In this document: one piece after another, positions 42,014-50,645 of the stretch | How positions within the stretch are numbered: position 1 is the stretch's first letter | Layout of the letters: every line of letters begins with the position of its first letter | Source of the DNA: Streptomyces scabiei 87.22 | Lineage (GTDB): Bacteria > Actinomycetota > Actinomycetes > Streptomycetales > Streptomycetaceae | DNA length: 64,000 nucleotides | Assembly: GCF_000091305.1 (NCBI RefSeq) | Contig: NC_013929.1 | Span: 7,812,001 to 7,876,000, forward strand | Reading direction: 5' to 3' | Program-made: the position numbers and the translations under genes | Notes under the pieces: generated by a model | Seen by the model: the letters and a program-made list of their open reading frames with translations, nothing else | What the model was told of the DNA's origin: nothing | Database searches by the model: none

Positions 42014-43141
42014 GTGCGTGGAGTGAGAGCGGCAGCATCGGCCCTCGGGGTCGCGTTCGCCGCCGGAGCGGCCAGTGTCGCCGCCGGCCGGCTGGCGAGC
42101 GACGTCGCGCTGAAGGCGCCGCCGGGCGCACCCCTGCCCACCGAACCCCGGCTGACCGTGCACTCCACCGCGGCCGGCCGCATCGCGCTGACCCGGGCCT
42201 TCGCCTCCCGGCGCCCGGGCACCTACGGCCTCACCGGCAACGGCTCCCACGCGGTCGTCGGCGGCGTGCTGAGCGGCGCCCCGCACGCCCCGGACGCGGT
42301 CGTCCGCCGCCTGGAGCGCGTCAGCCGCGGCACCCTGGAGCCCGGCGACAAGGTGTGGCTCACCCCCGGCCTCCACGTCGGCGACCCCCGCACCGCGCTC
42401 GGCCTCGACCACGACGACGTCGGGATCCCCGGTGAACTCGGCACCCTGCCCGCCTGGTTCGTGCCCGCGGCCCGGGACACCTGGGTGATCGCCGTGCACG
42501 GACTCGGCGCCACCCGCGAGCACACCCTGAACGTCATGGAGTCCCTGCACCGCCACCACTTCCCGGTCCTCGCCCCGGCATACCGGGGCGACCCGGGCGC
42601 CCCCCGCTCCCCGGACGGCCTGCACCACCTCGGCGAGACCGAGTGGCGCGACGTGGACGCCGCCCTCAGGTACGCCGTGCGCAACGGCGCCGGGCGGGTC
42701 GTCCTGTACGGCTGGTCCACCGGCGCCACCATGGCCCTGCGCGCCGCCACGCACTCCGCGCTGCGCGGCCGCGTCGCCGGACTGGTCCTGGACTCGCCGG
42801 TCCTCGACTGGACCGCCACCCTGCGGGCCCTCGCCGCCGCCCGCCGCACGCCCGGCCCCCTGCTGCCCCTCGCGGTGCGCGCCGCCCAGGGGCGCACCGG
42901 ACTGCGCGCCACCCCCGCCGGCCACGACGCCGCGCCGTCGGACCTCCGGGTGCCGACCCTGCTCTTCCACGGCCCCGACGACACCGTCGCCCCCTGGGCC
43001 CCCTCCCGCCGCCTCGCCGCCCTGCGCCCCGACCGGGTCACCCTCCGCACGGTCCGCCAGGCCCCGCACGGCGCCATGTGGAACGCCGACCCGAAGGCGT
43101 ACGAGGAGAGCCTCCGCCGCTTCCTCACCCCGCTCGGCTAG
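42014..43141 (+). CDS. Alpha/beta-hydrolase with N-terminal membrane anchor or signal
   Basis: 375 aa. N-terminal hydrophobic stretch (AASALGVAFAAGAASVAAG). Hydrolase core: 'DTWVIAVHGLGATREHTLNVM', nucleophile elbow 'VLYGWSTGATMALRAA' (Gly-x-Ser-x-Gly), acid in 'LLFHGPDDTVAPW' and His in 'VRQAPHGAMW'. Resembles acyl-ester or peptide hydrolases of the serine-aminopeptidase S33 group. GTG at 42014 is chosen, just downstream of TGGAG; the start is uncertain. Substrate unknown. No coupling to neighbours. Confidence 0.78.
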   Translation: MRGVRAAASALGVAFAAGAASVAAGRLASDVALKAPPGAPLPTEPRLTVHSTAAGRIALTRAFASRRPGTYGLTGNGSHAVVGGVLSGAPHAPDAVVRRLERVSRGTLEPGDKVWLTPGLHVGDPRTALGLDHDDVGIPGELGTLPAWFVPAARDTWVIAVHGLGATREHTLNVMESLHRHHFPVLAPAYRGDPGAPRSPDGLHHLGETEWRDVDAALRYAVRNGAGRVVLYGWSTGATMALRAATHSALRGRVAGLVLDSPVLDWTATLRALAAARRTPGPLLPLAVRAAQGRTGLRATPAGHDAAPSDLRVPTLLFHGPDDTVAPWAPSRRLAALRPDRVTLRTVRQAPHGAMWNADPKAYEESLRRFLTPLG

Positions 43142-43344
43142 GCGGCCGCGGGCCGCCGGGAAACCCGCCGGAACCCCGCTCGCGACTGAGAGGTACGCCA
43201 CATTCCGCTTAGCGGCGCGTCGACGCGATCCCCGTCCGCCCCGACCCCCGGGGAGCCCGTGAAGACCCGGTGCGTTGGCCACCCCTGTCGCCCGCTGTGA
43301 CATTCCGTTTGGGTTTTCGGACCGTCAACCGGAAGACTGCCCCC

Positions 43345-44790
43345 GTGACGTCCCGTAACCCGCGCGACTCCAGGCTCCGCCTCGTCGGCCCGCGAACCCT
43401 GGCCGCCGCTCCCCGAGCAGCAGTGACCCAGCGCCGCCGACCGGCCCCCCGGCCCCCGGAGGGCACCCCACCGCCCGCGGAGCTCGCCCGCATGGCCCGC
43501 GCCGTCCTGGCGGACGCCGCCCGCGTCGCCCACTGGGCCGACACGGCCCTGCGCCCCGGCCGCGAGGGCGCCAACCCCGACGGCAAGGGCACCCTCTCCG
43601 CCGCGACCGCGGAACGGGCCGCCGCCGACCTGGGGCTGACCCCGGATCAGGTCCGCCACGACTGGGACACGGCACGGCTGGCCGGCCTCGTCGAGGTGCA
43701 CGGCGACAGCGCGCGCCCCGGCTGGCGACTGCGCGCCTGGCACCGCGACGACAGCGCCGTGCTGCGCGGCTGGGTCGCGTTCTTCGACGCCTGGTCCATC
43801 GCCTACCCCGAGCCCGAGGACCGCGAGCCCGCGGCGGTCGCCGAGGTCGTGTCGGCCATGCCCCAGGTGCTCTCCTTCCTCCAGCTCTCCGCCGGGCCCG
43901 TCCCCGTCGAGCAGCTCCTGGACCTCCTGGAACAGCGGGTCACCGAACTGCGCACGGAACGCTGCGAGATCCCCTACGTCCCACCCGTCGCCCACCACCA
44001 CCCTTCTGACGAGGCGCTGCGCGCCGCACCTCCTGATCCGGAGCCGAGCCCCGAGCCCGCCGAGGACACCCCCCTCGCCCCGCTCCTCGACTGGTCCCTG
44101 CGCGCCCTCGCCTCCGTGGGCGCCCTCACCTACGGCGACGCCCACGCCACCCTCACCCCGCTCGGCAGCTGGGCGGTCTGGGTCAAGCTGGAGCAGATCT
44201 GCGTCGCCGCGCAGAGCCCCGCCGGGAACATCGAGGTCTCCGCCGAGGACATGCTCAGAGGCTGCGCCCAGCTCCGTCCGAACGCGGCCCGCGCCGAGTA
44301 CCGCGCCTGGCTCGCCGCCCGCCCCGTGGGCGGCGCCGTCACCGAACTGATCGCCGCCGCGCGCGGCGAGGACGCCCTCATCCGCGGCCTCGCCTTCGAG
44401 GCCCTGCGGGTCGTCGGCGCTCCCGCCGAGCCCGACGTCCGCACGGTCGCCGACGAGACCCCGCTGCGCCCCTACGCCCTGCTCTGGCTCGCCGAGCACG
44501 ACGGCGCCGACCCCGAGGACGCCCACGAGGTCCTCACCCGCGAGGAGTCCACCTGGCTCTGGGTGGACACCGCCGCCGCCGTCGCCGACCACGGCGAGGC
44601 CCCGCTCCTGGTCCGGCACCTGGAGTCCGCGGTCCAGCCCACGGTCCCCGCGCTGCTGGCCGAGGTCCGCGCGGTCGGCCACCCCCGCACCGTGCAGGTC
44701 CTGGTCGCCCTCGCCGCCGCCCACCCCGACCCGGCCCTCGCCAAGGCCGTCCGGCGCGCCGCCTTCCAGGTGCACACCGGAGGCAGCTGA
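43345..44790 (+). CDS. Conserved hypothetical protein, HEAT-like C-terminal repeats
   Basis: About 481 aa; no family recognised. N-terminal part rich in Arg/Pro, then helical blocks. 'GTLSAATAERAAADLGLTPDQVRHDWDTARLAGLVEV' looks like a winged-helix segment, followed by a Pro/Glu linker (EPSPEPAEDTP) and a C-terminal region of repeated alpha-helical pairs ('LIRGLAFEALRVVG', 'RPYALLWLAEHDGADPEDAHEVLTREE', 'HPRTVQVLVALAAAHPD'). GTG at 43345 has GGAAG 9 nt upstream; a longer frame from 43270 is possible. Acts alone by position. Confidence 0.72.
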   Translation: MTSRNPRDSRLRLVGPRTLAAAPRAAVTQRRRPAPRPPEGTPPPAELARMARAVLADAARVAHWADTALRPGREGANPDGKGTLSAATAERAAADLGLTPDQVRHDWDTARLAGLVEVHGDSARPGWRLRAWHRDDSAVLRGWVAFFDAWSIAYPEPEDREPAAVAEVVSAMPQVLSFLQLSAGPVPVEQLLDLLEQRVTELRTERCEIPYVPPVAHHHPSDEALRAAPPDPEPSPEPAEDTPLAPLLDWSLRALASVGALTYGDAHATLTPLGSWAVWVKLEQICVAAQSPAGNIEVSAEDMLRGCAQLRPNAARAEYRAWLAARPVGGAVTELIAAARGEDALIRGLAFEALRVVGAPAEPDVRTVADETPLRPYALLWLAEHDGADPEDAHEVLTREESTWLWVDTAAAVADHGEAPLLVRHLESAVQPTVPALLAEVRAVGHPRTVQVLVALAAAHPDPALAKAVRRAAFQVHTGGS

Positions 44791-44827
44791 CCGGGGGAGA
44801 GGCGCGGGGGAGAGGCGGGAGGGCGCC

Positions 44828-45247
44828 TCAGCCGCCCGTCTCGGGGGCGTAGGTGCCGAAGCTCCACACATTGCCCTCGGCGTCCCGTGCCATGTAGTCC
44901 CGCGAGCCGTACTCCTGGTCCGTCGGGGGCGTCAGGATCTCCACGCCGTGCTCCACGGCCCGCCGGTGGTGGGCGTCCAGCTCGTCGGCGGACACGACGA
45001 TGTACACCCCGGCGGGCCCGGCGCCCTTCATCGCGCCGTCGAAGACGCTGCCGCTGCCCTTGGAGCCGATCATCACCGCGCCGTTGCCCTGCGTCAGCTC
45101 GGCGTGCTGCACCACGCCGTCCTCGCCCTCGTAGACCGACAGCTCGGTGAAGCCCAGCGCCTCCGTGAGCTGTCTGATGGCGGCCCTGGCGTCCGCGTAC
45201 AGCAGTGTCGGATAGATGCTCGGACGTCCCGCGCTCCTGCCCGCCAT
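44828..45247 (-). CDS. VOC/glyoxalase-like protein
   Basis: 139 aa, two beta-alpha-beta-beta-beta modules of the vicinal-oxygen-chelate fold: 'SIYPTLLYADARAAIRQLTEALGFTELSVYEGEDGVVQHAELTQGNGAVMIG' and 'GVYIVVSADELDAHHRRAVEHGVEILTPPTDQEYGSRDYMARDAEGNVWSFGTY'. PhnB-type, metal-binding His/Glu present. Function could be glyoxalase or resistance; not assignable. ATG at 45247 (MAGRSAGRP). Divergent from the ABC-F gene. Confidence 0.82.
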   Translation of the reverse strand: MAGRSAGRPSIYPTLLYADARAAIRQLTEALGFTELSVYEGEDGVVQHAELTQGNGAVMIGSKGSGSVFDGAMKGAGPAGVYIVVSADELDAHHRRAVEHGVEILTPPTDQEYGSRDYMARDAEGNVWSFGTYAPETGG

Positions 45248-45415
45248 ACCGATCACGACCTCTCCGTCGTCCGGAATACGACCCGCTGCCCAGTTTCGCA
45301 CCGGCCACCGACAACGCCCGGGCGGCGGACGGGCCGCGGCGGGACCCGGCGCGCCGGTGACCGAGACCACGTGATCCCTTGTCACACGGGCGGAAAACCG
45401 CTTGCCGCCCCCAGT

Positions 45416-45421
45416 TAGAAT
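45416..45421 (+). promoter_or_regulatory. TAGAAT -10 element of the ABC-F gene
   Basis: TAGAAT six bases before an ATG; transcription would begin at or next to that ATG, making the leader peptide leaderless. No clear -35. Confidence 0.5.
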
Positions 45422-45427
45422 CGGCCC

Positions 45428-45451
45428 ATGGCCATTCTCCTCGCGCATTAG
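45428..45451 (+). CDS. Putative leader peptide MAILLAH
   Basis: Seven-codon open frame ATG-GCC-ATT-CTC-CTC-GCG-CAT-TAG, 6 nt after the TAGAAT box and 57 nt before the ABC-F GTG. The spacer holds a weak GGCGGG / CCCGCC stem. The arrangement resembles ribosome-mediated attenuation of ABC-F genes. No protein-level evidence. Confidence 0.45.
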   Translation: MAILLAH

Positions 45452-45508
45452 ACGGCGGGAACGTCCTCAGCCGCCCACCCGCCACCCGATCCGCCCTGGA
45501 GTCTGTCC

Positions 45509-47107
45509 GTGATCTCCGCCTCCGCCGTCGAGCTGCGCGCCGGTGCCCGCGTCCTCATCGAGTCCGCCACCTTCCGCATCGCCAAGGGCGACCGCATCGG
45601 TCTGGTGGGCCGCAACGGCGCCGGCAAGACCACCCTCACCAAGTGCCTGGCCGGCGAGGGCATCCCGGCCGGCGGCACCATCACCCGCTCCGGCGAGGTC
45701 GGCTACCTCCCGCAGGACCCCCGCACCGGCGACCTCGACGTCCTCGCCCGCGACCGGATCCTGTCCGCGCGCGGTCTCGACGTACTGATCCGCAAGATGC
45801 GCGAGAACGAACAGCGGATCGCCAACGGCCAGGGCGGCACCCGCGAGAAGGCGCTGAAGCAGTACGAGCGCCAGGAGACGGAGTTCCTCACCAAGGGCGG
45901 GTACTCCGCCGAGGCCGAGGCCGCCACCATCGCCGCCGCGCTGAACCTGCCCGACCGGGTGCTCGGCCAGCCGCTGCACACCCTCTCCGGCGGTCAGCGC
46001 CGCCGGATCGAGCTGGCCCGGATCCTGTTCTCCGACGCCGACACCCTGCTCCTCGACGAGCCGACGAACCACCTCGACGCCGACTCGATCGTCTGGCTGC
46101 GGGACTACCTGAAGACCTACCGCGGCGGCTTCATCGTGATCTCCCACGACGTCGACCTGGTCGAGACGGTCGTCAACAAGGTGTTCTACCTGGACGCCAA
46201 CCGCGCCGAGATCGACGTCTACAACATGGGCTGGAAGCTCTACCAGCAGCAGCGCGAGGCCGACGAGAAGCGCCGCAAGCGCGAGCGGCAGAACGCCGAG
46301 AAGAAGGCCGCCGCGCTGCACTCGCAGGCCGACAAGATGCGCGCCAAGGCCACCAAGACGGTCGCCGCGCAGAACATGGCCAAGCGCGCCGACCGGCTCC
46401 TCGCGGGCCTCGACGCGGTCCGGGTCTCCGACAAGGTCGCCAAGCTGCGCTTCCCTGAGCCCGCCCCCTGCGGCAAGACCCCGCTCATGGCCGAGGGTCT
46501 GTCCAAGTCGTACGGCTCGCTGGAGATCTTCACCGACGTCGACCTGGCCATCGACAAGGGCTCCCGGGTCGTCATCCTCGGCCTCAACGGCGCCGGCAAG
46601 ACCACCCTCCTGCGTCTGCTCGGCGGGGTCGAGAAGCCCGACACCGGTGAGGTGATCGAGGGCCACGGCCTCAAGCTCGGGTACTACGCCCAGGAGCACG
46701 AGACCCTCGACCCCGAGCGCACGGTCCTGGAGAACATGCGCTCCGCCTCCCCCGACCTGGACTTGGTCGAGATCCGCAAGACGCTCGGCTCGTTCCTGTT
46801 CTCCGGCGACGACGTGGACAAGCCCGCCGGGGTCCTGTCCGGCGGCGAGAAGACCCGGCTGGCGCTCGCGACCCTGGTGGTGTCCTCCGCGAACGTCCTC
46901 CTCCTCGACGAGCCGACGAACAACCTCGACCCCGCGAGCCGCGAGGAGATCCTCGGCGCGCTGCGCACCTACAAGGGCGCGGTCGTGCTCGTCACCCACG
47001 ACGAGGGAGCCGTCGAGGCGCTCCAGCCGGAGCGGATCATCCTGCTGCCGGACGGCGTCGAGGACCTGTGGGGCGCGGACTACGCGGATCTCGTGGCGCT
47101 CGCCTGA
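45509..47107 (+). CDS. ABC-F family ATPase
   Basis: 532 aa, two ABC cassettes in one chain with no membrane part. Walker A 'GLVGRNGAGKTTLTKCLAG' and 'LGLNGAGKTTLLRLLGG'; signatures 'LSGGQRRRIELARIL' and 'LSGGEKTRLALATL'; Walker B 'TLLLDEPTNHLDADS' and 'VLLLDEPTNNLDPAS'. The interdomain linker is Lys/Arg-rich and helical ('QQREADEKRRKRERQNAEKKAAALHSQADKMRAKATKTVAAQNMAKRADRL'), the P-site tRNA-interaction motif of ABC-F ribosome factors. Acts on the ribosome (EttA/Uup-like or antibiotic-resistance). GTG start, weak ribosome site. Confidence 0.93.
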   Translation: MISASAVELRAGARVLIESATFRIAKGDRIGLVGRNGAGKTTLTKCLAGEGIPAGGTITRSGEVGYLPQDPRTGDLDVLARDRILSARGLDVLIRKMRENEQRIANGQGGTREKALKQYERQETEFLTKGGYSAEAEAATIAAALNLPDRVLGQPLHTLSGGQRRRIELARILFSDADTLLLDEPTNHLDADSIVWLRDYLKTYRGGFIVISHDVDLVETVVNKVFYLDANRAEIDVYNMGWKLYQQQREADEKRRKRERQNAEKKAAALHSQADKMRAKATKTVAAQNMAKRADRLLAGLDAVRVSDKVAKLRFPEPAPCGKTPLMAEGLSKSYGSLEIFTDVDLAIDKGSRVVILGLNGAGKTTLLRLLGGVEKPDTGEVIEGHGLKLGYYAQEHETLDPERTVLENMRSASPDLDLVEIRKTLGSFLFSGDDVDKPAGVLSGGEKTRLALATLVVSSANVLLLDEPTNNLDPASREEILGALRTYKGAVVLVTHDEGAVEALQPERIILLPDGVEDLWGADYADLVALA

Positions 47108-47468
47108 GCGAACAGCCGATCGGAGGGGCCGGCAGTCCGGGTTGATCAACTGCCTCTGGATCATTCGGCCCATCCGTGATCCACCATCTGTGTGAGATCT
47201 CCTCGTACCGGGGTGTGTCCTCCATCGATTTCACGGCCGAGCCCCTGTGTGTGCAGGGCTCGGCCGTCGTGCGTCTCTGACCAGGCACTTCACGGAGCGG
47301 TCCGTTCGGGTGTACGGACAAGCCCGGGTGGAATCACAGGTTCCGCTCGTGAGTGCGCGCTCCTGTCGTCACAACCTTGTCCCACGGACCTTGCCGAATG
47401 GGTGGCCATCACGCCCCGGAGGGGTGATCATGAGGAGACCAGAGCGCACTTCCCATGAGGAGGACCGG
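47108..47468. other. 361-nt gap between ABC-F and gbn genes
   Basis: No gene. It holds one strong hairpin (47233-47267) and the promoter region of the following small gene. Two possible upstream ATG codons (47430, 47456) lie before the chosen start. Confidence 0.6.
47233..47267 (+). terminator. 12-bp hairpin, terminator of the ABC-F gene
   Basis: ACGGCCGAGCCC (47233-47244) pairs with GGGCTCGGCCGT (47256-47267), 11-nt loop. Located 126 nt after the stop. Confidence 0.75.
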
Positions 47469-47690
47469 GTGGCCGAGACTCTGAAGAAGGGCAGCCGGGT
47501 TACCGGCGCCGCGCGCGACAAGCTCGCGGCAGACCTGAAGAAGAAGTACGACTCCGGTGCGAGCATTCGGGCGCTGGCCGAGGAAACCGGCCGCTCGTAT
47601 GGCTTCGTGCACCGGATGCTCAGCGAATCGGGTGTCACGCTCCGAGGGCGTGGCGGCGCGACGCGGGGCAAGAAGGCCGCCTCGGCCTGA
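47469..47690 (+). CDS. gbn: Small HTH DNA-binding protein, Gbn type
   Basis: 73-aa basic protein. A helix-turn-helix is clear at about 30-60: 'YDSGASIRALAEETGRSYGFVHRMLSESG'. The rest is Lys/Arg-rich, ending RGRGGATRGKKAASA. It matches, by length, sequence and neighbours (enoyl-CoA hydratase on one side, ABC-F on the other), the S. coelicolor SCO1839 nucleoid-associated protein Gbn, which binds GATC sites; I recall this from the literature. GTG at 47469 with GAGGAGG upstream is chosen; longer starts are unlikely. Cytoplasmic, on the chromosome. Confidence 0.85.
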   Translation: MAETLKKGSRVTGAARDKLAADLKKKYDSGASIRALAEETGRSYGFVHRMLSESGVTLRGRGGATRGKKAASA

Positions 47691-47850
47691 CGCGCCGGGC
47701 GGTCCATCGGCTTCGATGGCGGGCCATCCGGTCGGTCGTCCCCCAGGACCCGTGAGGGACCTGGGGGGAGCCCCGATCGGCCGGGTGGTTACTGTGCAGT
47801 CACTTAGCATGCTTCATCGCTCGGCTGACCGCACTCATCGGAGGCGCCCC

Positions 47851-48642
47851 ATGGCTTCGCTCGAACCGCTGCTCGACCAGGACGGCGTACGGCTCACCGT
47901 CGACGACGCCATCGCCACGGTGACGCTGACCAACCCGGCCAAGCGCAACGCGCAGAGCCCCGCTCTGTGGCGGGCGCTCACCGAGGCCGGGCGGTCGGTG
48001 CCGGGCTCCGTCCGTGTGGTCGTGCTGCGTGCCGAGGGCAAATCGTTCTCCGCCGGCCTCGACCGGCAGATGTTCACGCCCGAAGGCATCGAAGGGGAGC
48101 CGTCCTTCGTCGATCTCGCGCGCCGTGACGACGCCGGGCTCGACACGACCATCGCCGAGTACCAGGAGGCTTTCACCTGGTGGCGGCGCAACGACATCGT
48201 GTCCATCGCCGCCGTGCAGGGACACGCCGTCGGTGCGGGCTTCCAGCTCGCCCTCGCCTGTGATCTGCGCGTCGTCGCCGACGACGTGCAGTTCGCCATG
48301 CTCGAAACCAGCCTCGGACTGGTGCCCGACCTCACGGGCACGCACCCCCTGGTCGGCCTCGTCGGGTATGCCCGCGCGCTGGAGATCTGCCTCACCGGAC
48401 GCTTCGTCCAGGCGGACGAGGCGCAGCGGATCGGGCTCGCGAACCTCGCCGTGCCCGGTGACGGGCTCGCCGACGCGGTACGCGATCTCGCCGGCGCGCT
48501 GGTCTCCGCCCCGCGGGACGCGGTGATCGAGACGAAGGCGCTGCTGCGGGGAGCGGTGGACCGGGACTACGACCAGCAGCGCGCGGCGGAGCGGGCGGCC
48601 CAGACGCGGCGCCTGCGGGACCTCGCCGGGATCGCGGAGTAG
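47851..48642 (+). CDS. Enoyl-CoA hydratase/isomerase family protein
   Basis: 263 aa crotonase fold. 'VTLTNPAKRNAQSPALWRAL', the oxyanion hole from 'SFSAGLDRQMF' and 'AVQGHAVGAGFQLALACDLRV', then 'FAMLETSLGLVPDLTGTHPLVGLVGYARALEICLTG', C-terminal 'VIETKALLRGAVDRDYDQQRAAERAAQTRRL'. It would hydrate or isomerise an acyl-CoA. The usual catalytic Glu pair is replaced by Val-Pro-Asp in 'LGLVPDL', so only an Asp is visible; activity may differ. GGAGG 7 nt before the ATG. Confidence 0.85.
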   Translation: MASLEPLLDQDGVRLTVDDAIATVTLTNPAKRNAQSPALWRALTEAGRSVPGSVRVVVLRAEGKSFSAGLDRQMFTPEGIEGEPSFVDLARRDDAGLDTTIAEYQEAFTWWRRNDIVSIAAVQGHAVGAGFQLALACDLRVVADDVQFAMLETSLGLVPDLTGTHPLVGLVGYARALEICLTGRFVQADEAQRIGLANLAVPGDGLADAVRDLAGALVSAPRDAVIETKALLRGAVDRDYDQQRAAERAAQTRRLRDLAGIAE

Positions 48643-48713
48643 CCGACGGTCCACGACAGCCGGTTCTGCACCGGGGTCCACCAGGAGCGGCCCTGCACCG
48701 AGGCCCGTGCCGG

Positions 48714-49445
48714 TCAGAGCAGGGCGGCTCCGCCCGTCACCGCGGTGACGAGCACCGCCACCGACGGGTGGTCCGGCAGGGCCGCGCCCACCGCCGCCCG
48801 CACCTCGCGTGCCACGTCCAGGGCCCGCCGCTCCTGCGTCACCCCCAGGTCCACCAGCACATGGCGGCGGGGGAGGACAGGCGCCGTCGTCCCGGCGGCG
48901 CCGAGGACGGTGGCCAGACGGCTCACCCCGGGAACCGAGAGCCCCGCGGCGGCCGCACGCGCCCGCTCGTCGTCGCCGGTGGGCGCAGGCGGGTCCGGCG
49001 GCGCGGCGGCCGGACCGGCCGCCGGGCCCGTCCGCTCGTCCCCGCCGTCCAGCAGGCGCGTCAGCCGGAGGTCCACCTCCGCCACCCGCAGGCCGAGCCC
49101 CGCCTCGGCCGCGGTGGCGAGGACGGCGCGCAACCGGGCCGCCGACGCCGGGAAGGGTTCCGCGGCCAGGTCCGCCAGGGCCGCGAAGTCGGCCGTGACA
49201 CGCAGCGGACCGGACGGGAGCGCGCTCGGCGGCGGGGGCACCGCCGCCTCCTGCCCGTCGGGGTCCGCCACCGAGATGCGGAGCGTGCCGAGACTGAGCC
49301 CCCGCAACCCGGCGGCCGCGCGGCGCAGCACCGACTCGGCCGCCCGCTCCGTGATCCACGCACCGTCCCGCGGGCCGCCCAGGGGGAGCACACGGCCCGG
49401 CCCGAGCTGCCGGCGTACCGCCTTGGTCCAACCGTCCGCCGTCAT
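48714..49445 (-). CDS. Conserved protein next to the Asp23 locus (P10-named family)
   Basis: 243 aa, no enzymatic motif. 'GWTKAVRRQLGPGRVLPLGGPRDGAWITERAAESVLRRAA', a Pro-rich centre, and C-terminal 'RRHVLVDLGVTQERRALDVAREVRAAVGAALPDHPSVAVLVTAVTGGAALL'. Streptomyces homologues carry the uninformative database name 'nucleopolyhedrovirus P10 family'; I recall this but cannot check it. The last 70 residues look like a degenerate Asp23-type domain. It is divergent from the first Asp23 gene with 86 nt between the starts, so it is probably part of the same envelope-stress function. Confidence 0.68.
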   Translation of the reverse strand: MTADGWTKAVRRQLGPGRVLPLGGPRDGAWITERAAESVLRRAAAGLRGLSLGTLRISVADPDGQEAAVPPPPSALPSGPLRVTADFAALADLAAEPFPASAARLRAVLATAAEAGLGLRVAEVDLRLTRLLDGGDERTGPAAGPAAAPPDPPAPTGDDERARAAAAGLSVPGVSRLATVLGAAGTTAPVLPRRHVLVDLGVTQERRALDVAREVRAAVGAALPDHPSVAVLVTAVTGGAALL

Positions 49446-49531
49446 TCCTCCAGCCTGCCGCATCCCCGGCGCGCGGCATCGCAACCGCGCTTACTGTGGG
49501 TTGAGGGGGATGACCGGAAGGGACGTACGGC

Positions 49532-50017
49532 ATGACTGACATGACGGAGCGGAACCGGACGGAAGGGCCCGACACCACCAAGGAATCGCCGCAGGCCGGC
49601 CGCAGGGCCACCCGGCGCGGCGGCGGAGATCCGGCGAGCCGGGGGCGTACCACCATCGCCGACGGCGTGGTCGAGAAGATCGCCGGACTCGCCGCACGGG
49701 AGGTCGTGGGCGTCCATGCCATGGGCAGCGGACTGTCCCGGACGTTCGGGGCCGTGCGGGACCGGGTGCCCGGCGGGGCCAAGTCCGTGACGCGGGGTGT
49801 GAAGGTAGAGGTCGGCGAGGTGCAGACCGCGCTGGACCTGGAGATCGTCGTCGACTACGGGGTGTCCATCGGTGACGTGGCCCGTGACGTGCGCGAGAAC
49901 GTCGTGGCGGCCGTCGAGCGGATGACCGGCCTGGAGGTCGTCGAGGTCAACATCGCGGTCAGTGACGTGAAGCTGCCCGACGAGGAGGACGAGGAGCCGG
50001 ATTCCCGGCTGCAGTAG
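49532..50017 (+). CDS. Asp23/Gls24 family envelope-stress protein, first
   Basis: 161 aa. Core 'TTIADGVVEKIAGLAAREVVGVHAMG' and 'VKVEVGEVQTALDLEIVVDYGVSIGDVARDVRENVVAAVERMTGLEVVEVNIAVSDVKL' is the Asp23 domain. The first 50 residues are basic and disordered. Cytoplasmic, normally held at the membrane by AmaP. Starts the five-gene Asp23 block. Confidence 0.92.
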   Translation: MTDMTERNRTEGPDTTKESPQAGRRATRRGGGDPASRGRTTIADGVVEKIAGLAAREVVGVHAMGSGLSRTFGAVRDRVPGGAKSVTRGVKVEVGEVQTALDLEIVVDYGVSIGDVARDVRENVVAAVERMTGLEVVEVNIAVSDVKLPDEEDEEPDSRLQ

Positions 50018-50088
50018 GCGCGGGCCCGAGCCTTGAGCACCCGGCCCACCCCGTACGTCAGGAGTCCGCGAGTGTCTAGGAGCGCAGG

Positions 50089-50274
50089 ATGAGCTTGGCC
50101 ATGATCGGCATGATCGCCGGGATGGCGCTGGGCTTCGCCGGGTACTTCGGCGGCTTCGGTGCCTTCCTGCTGGTGGCCGCGCTGGGCGCCGTCGGCCTCG
50201 TCGTCGGCCGGTTCCTGGAGGGCGACCTGGAACTGGGCGACTTCTTCCGCCCGCGCGACGACCGACGCCGGTGA
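50089..50274 (+). CDS. Small membrane protein of the Asp23/AmaP block
   Basis: 61 aa: 'MSLAMIGMIAGMALGFAGYFGGFGAFLLVAALGAVGLVVGRFLEG', two tight hydrophobic segments and an Arg/Asp-rich tail (RPRDDRRR). Similar in layout to the DUF2273 partners of Asp23, though too short to be sure. Its stop overlaps the next gene's GTG by 4 nt. Confidence 0.82.
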   Translation: MSLAMIGMIAGMALGFAGYFGGFGAFLLVAALGAVGLVVGRFLEGDLELGDFFRPRDDRRR

Positions 50275-50645
50275 ACCCGGTGGACAGCGGCCGGCCCGCG
50301 GTGCGCGGCGCCGTCGACCCCGGTGAGCGCGGGGCGGTCCGGATCGCCGACCGGGTGGTCGCGAAGATCGCCGCGCAGGCGGCGCGCGAGGCACTGGTGG
50401 CGCCGGCGCCGGACTCCGCGCCCCCCAACGCCACCGTCCTGGTCGCCCACGAGACCGCGCGCGTCCATGTGATGCTCGGGCTCCCGTACCCCTCGGACAT
50501 CGGTGGCCAATGCGCTGCGGTGCGTCGTCATGTCATCGAGCGGGTAGGGACGTTGGCGGGAATGCACGTGTCGGAGGTGGCCGTCACGGTGGAACGGCTG
50601 CACCCGGCGCACGCACACGACGTGGCACAGGGGAGGACGCGATGA
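50271..50645 (+). CDS. Asp23/Gls24-like protein, second
   Basis: 124 aa. 'AVRIADRVVAKIAAQAAREAL' and 'VHVMLGLPYPSDIGGQCAAVRRHVIERVGTLAGMHVSEVAVTVERL' show a divergent Asp23 domain. GTG start overlapping the upstream stop; the stop overlaps the following ATG (ATGA). A paralogue of the first Asp23 gene. Confidence 0.85.
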   Translation: MNPVDSGRPAVRGAVDPGERGAVRIADRVVAKIAAQAAREALVAPAPDSAPPNATVLVAHETARVHVMLGLPYPSDIGGQCAAVRRHVIERVGTLAGMHVSEVAVTVERLHPAHAHDVAQGRTR

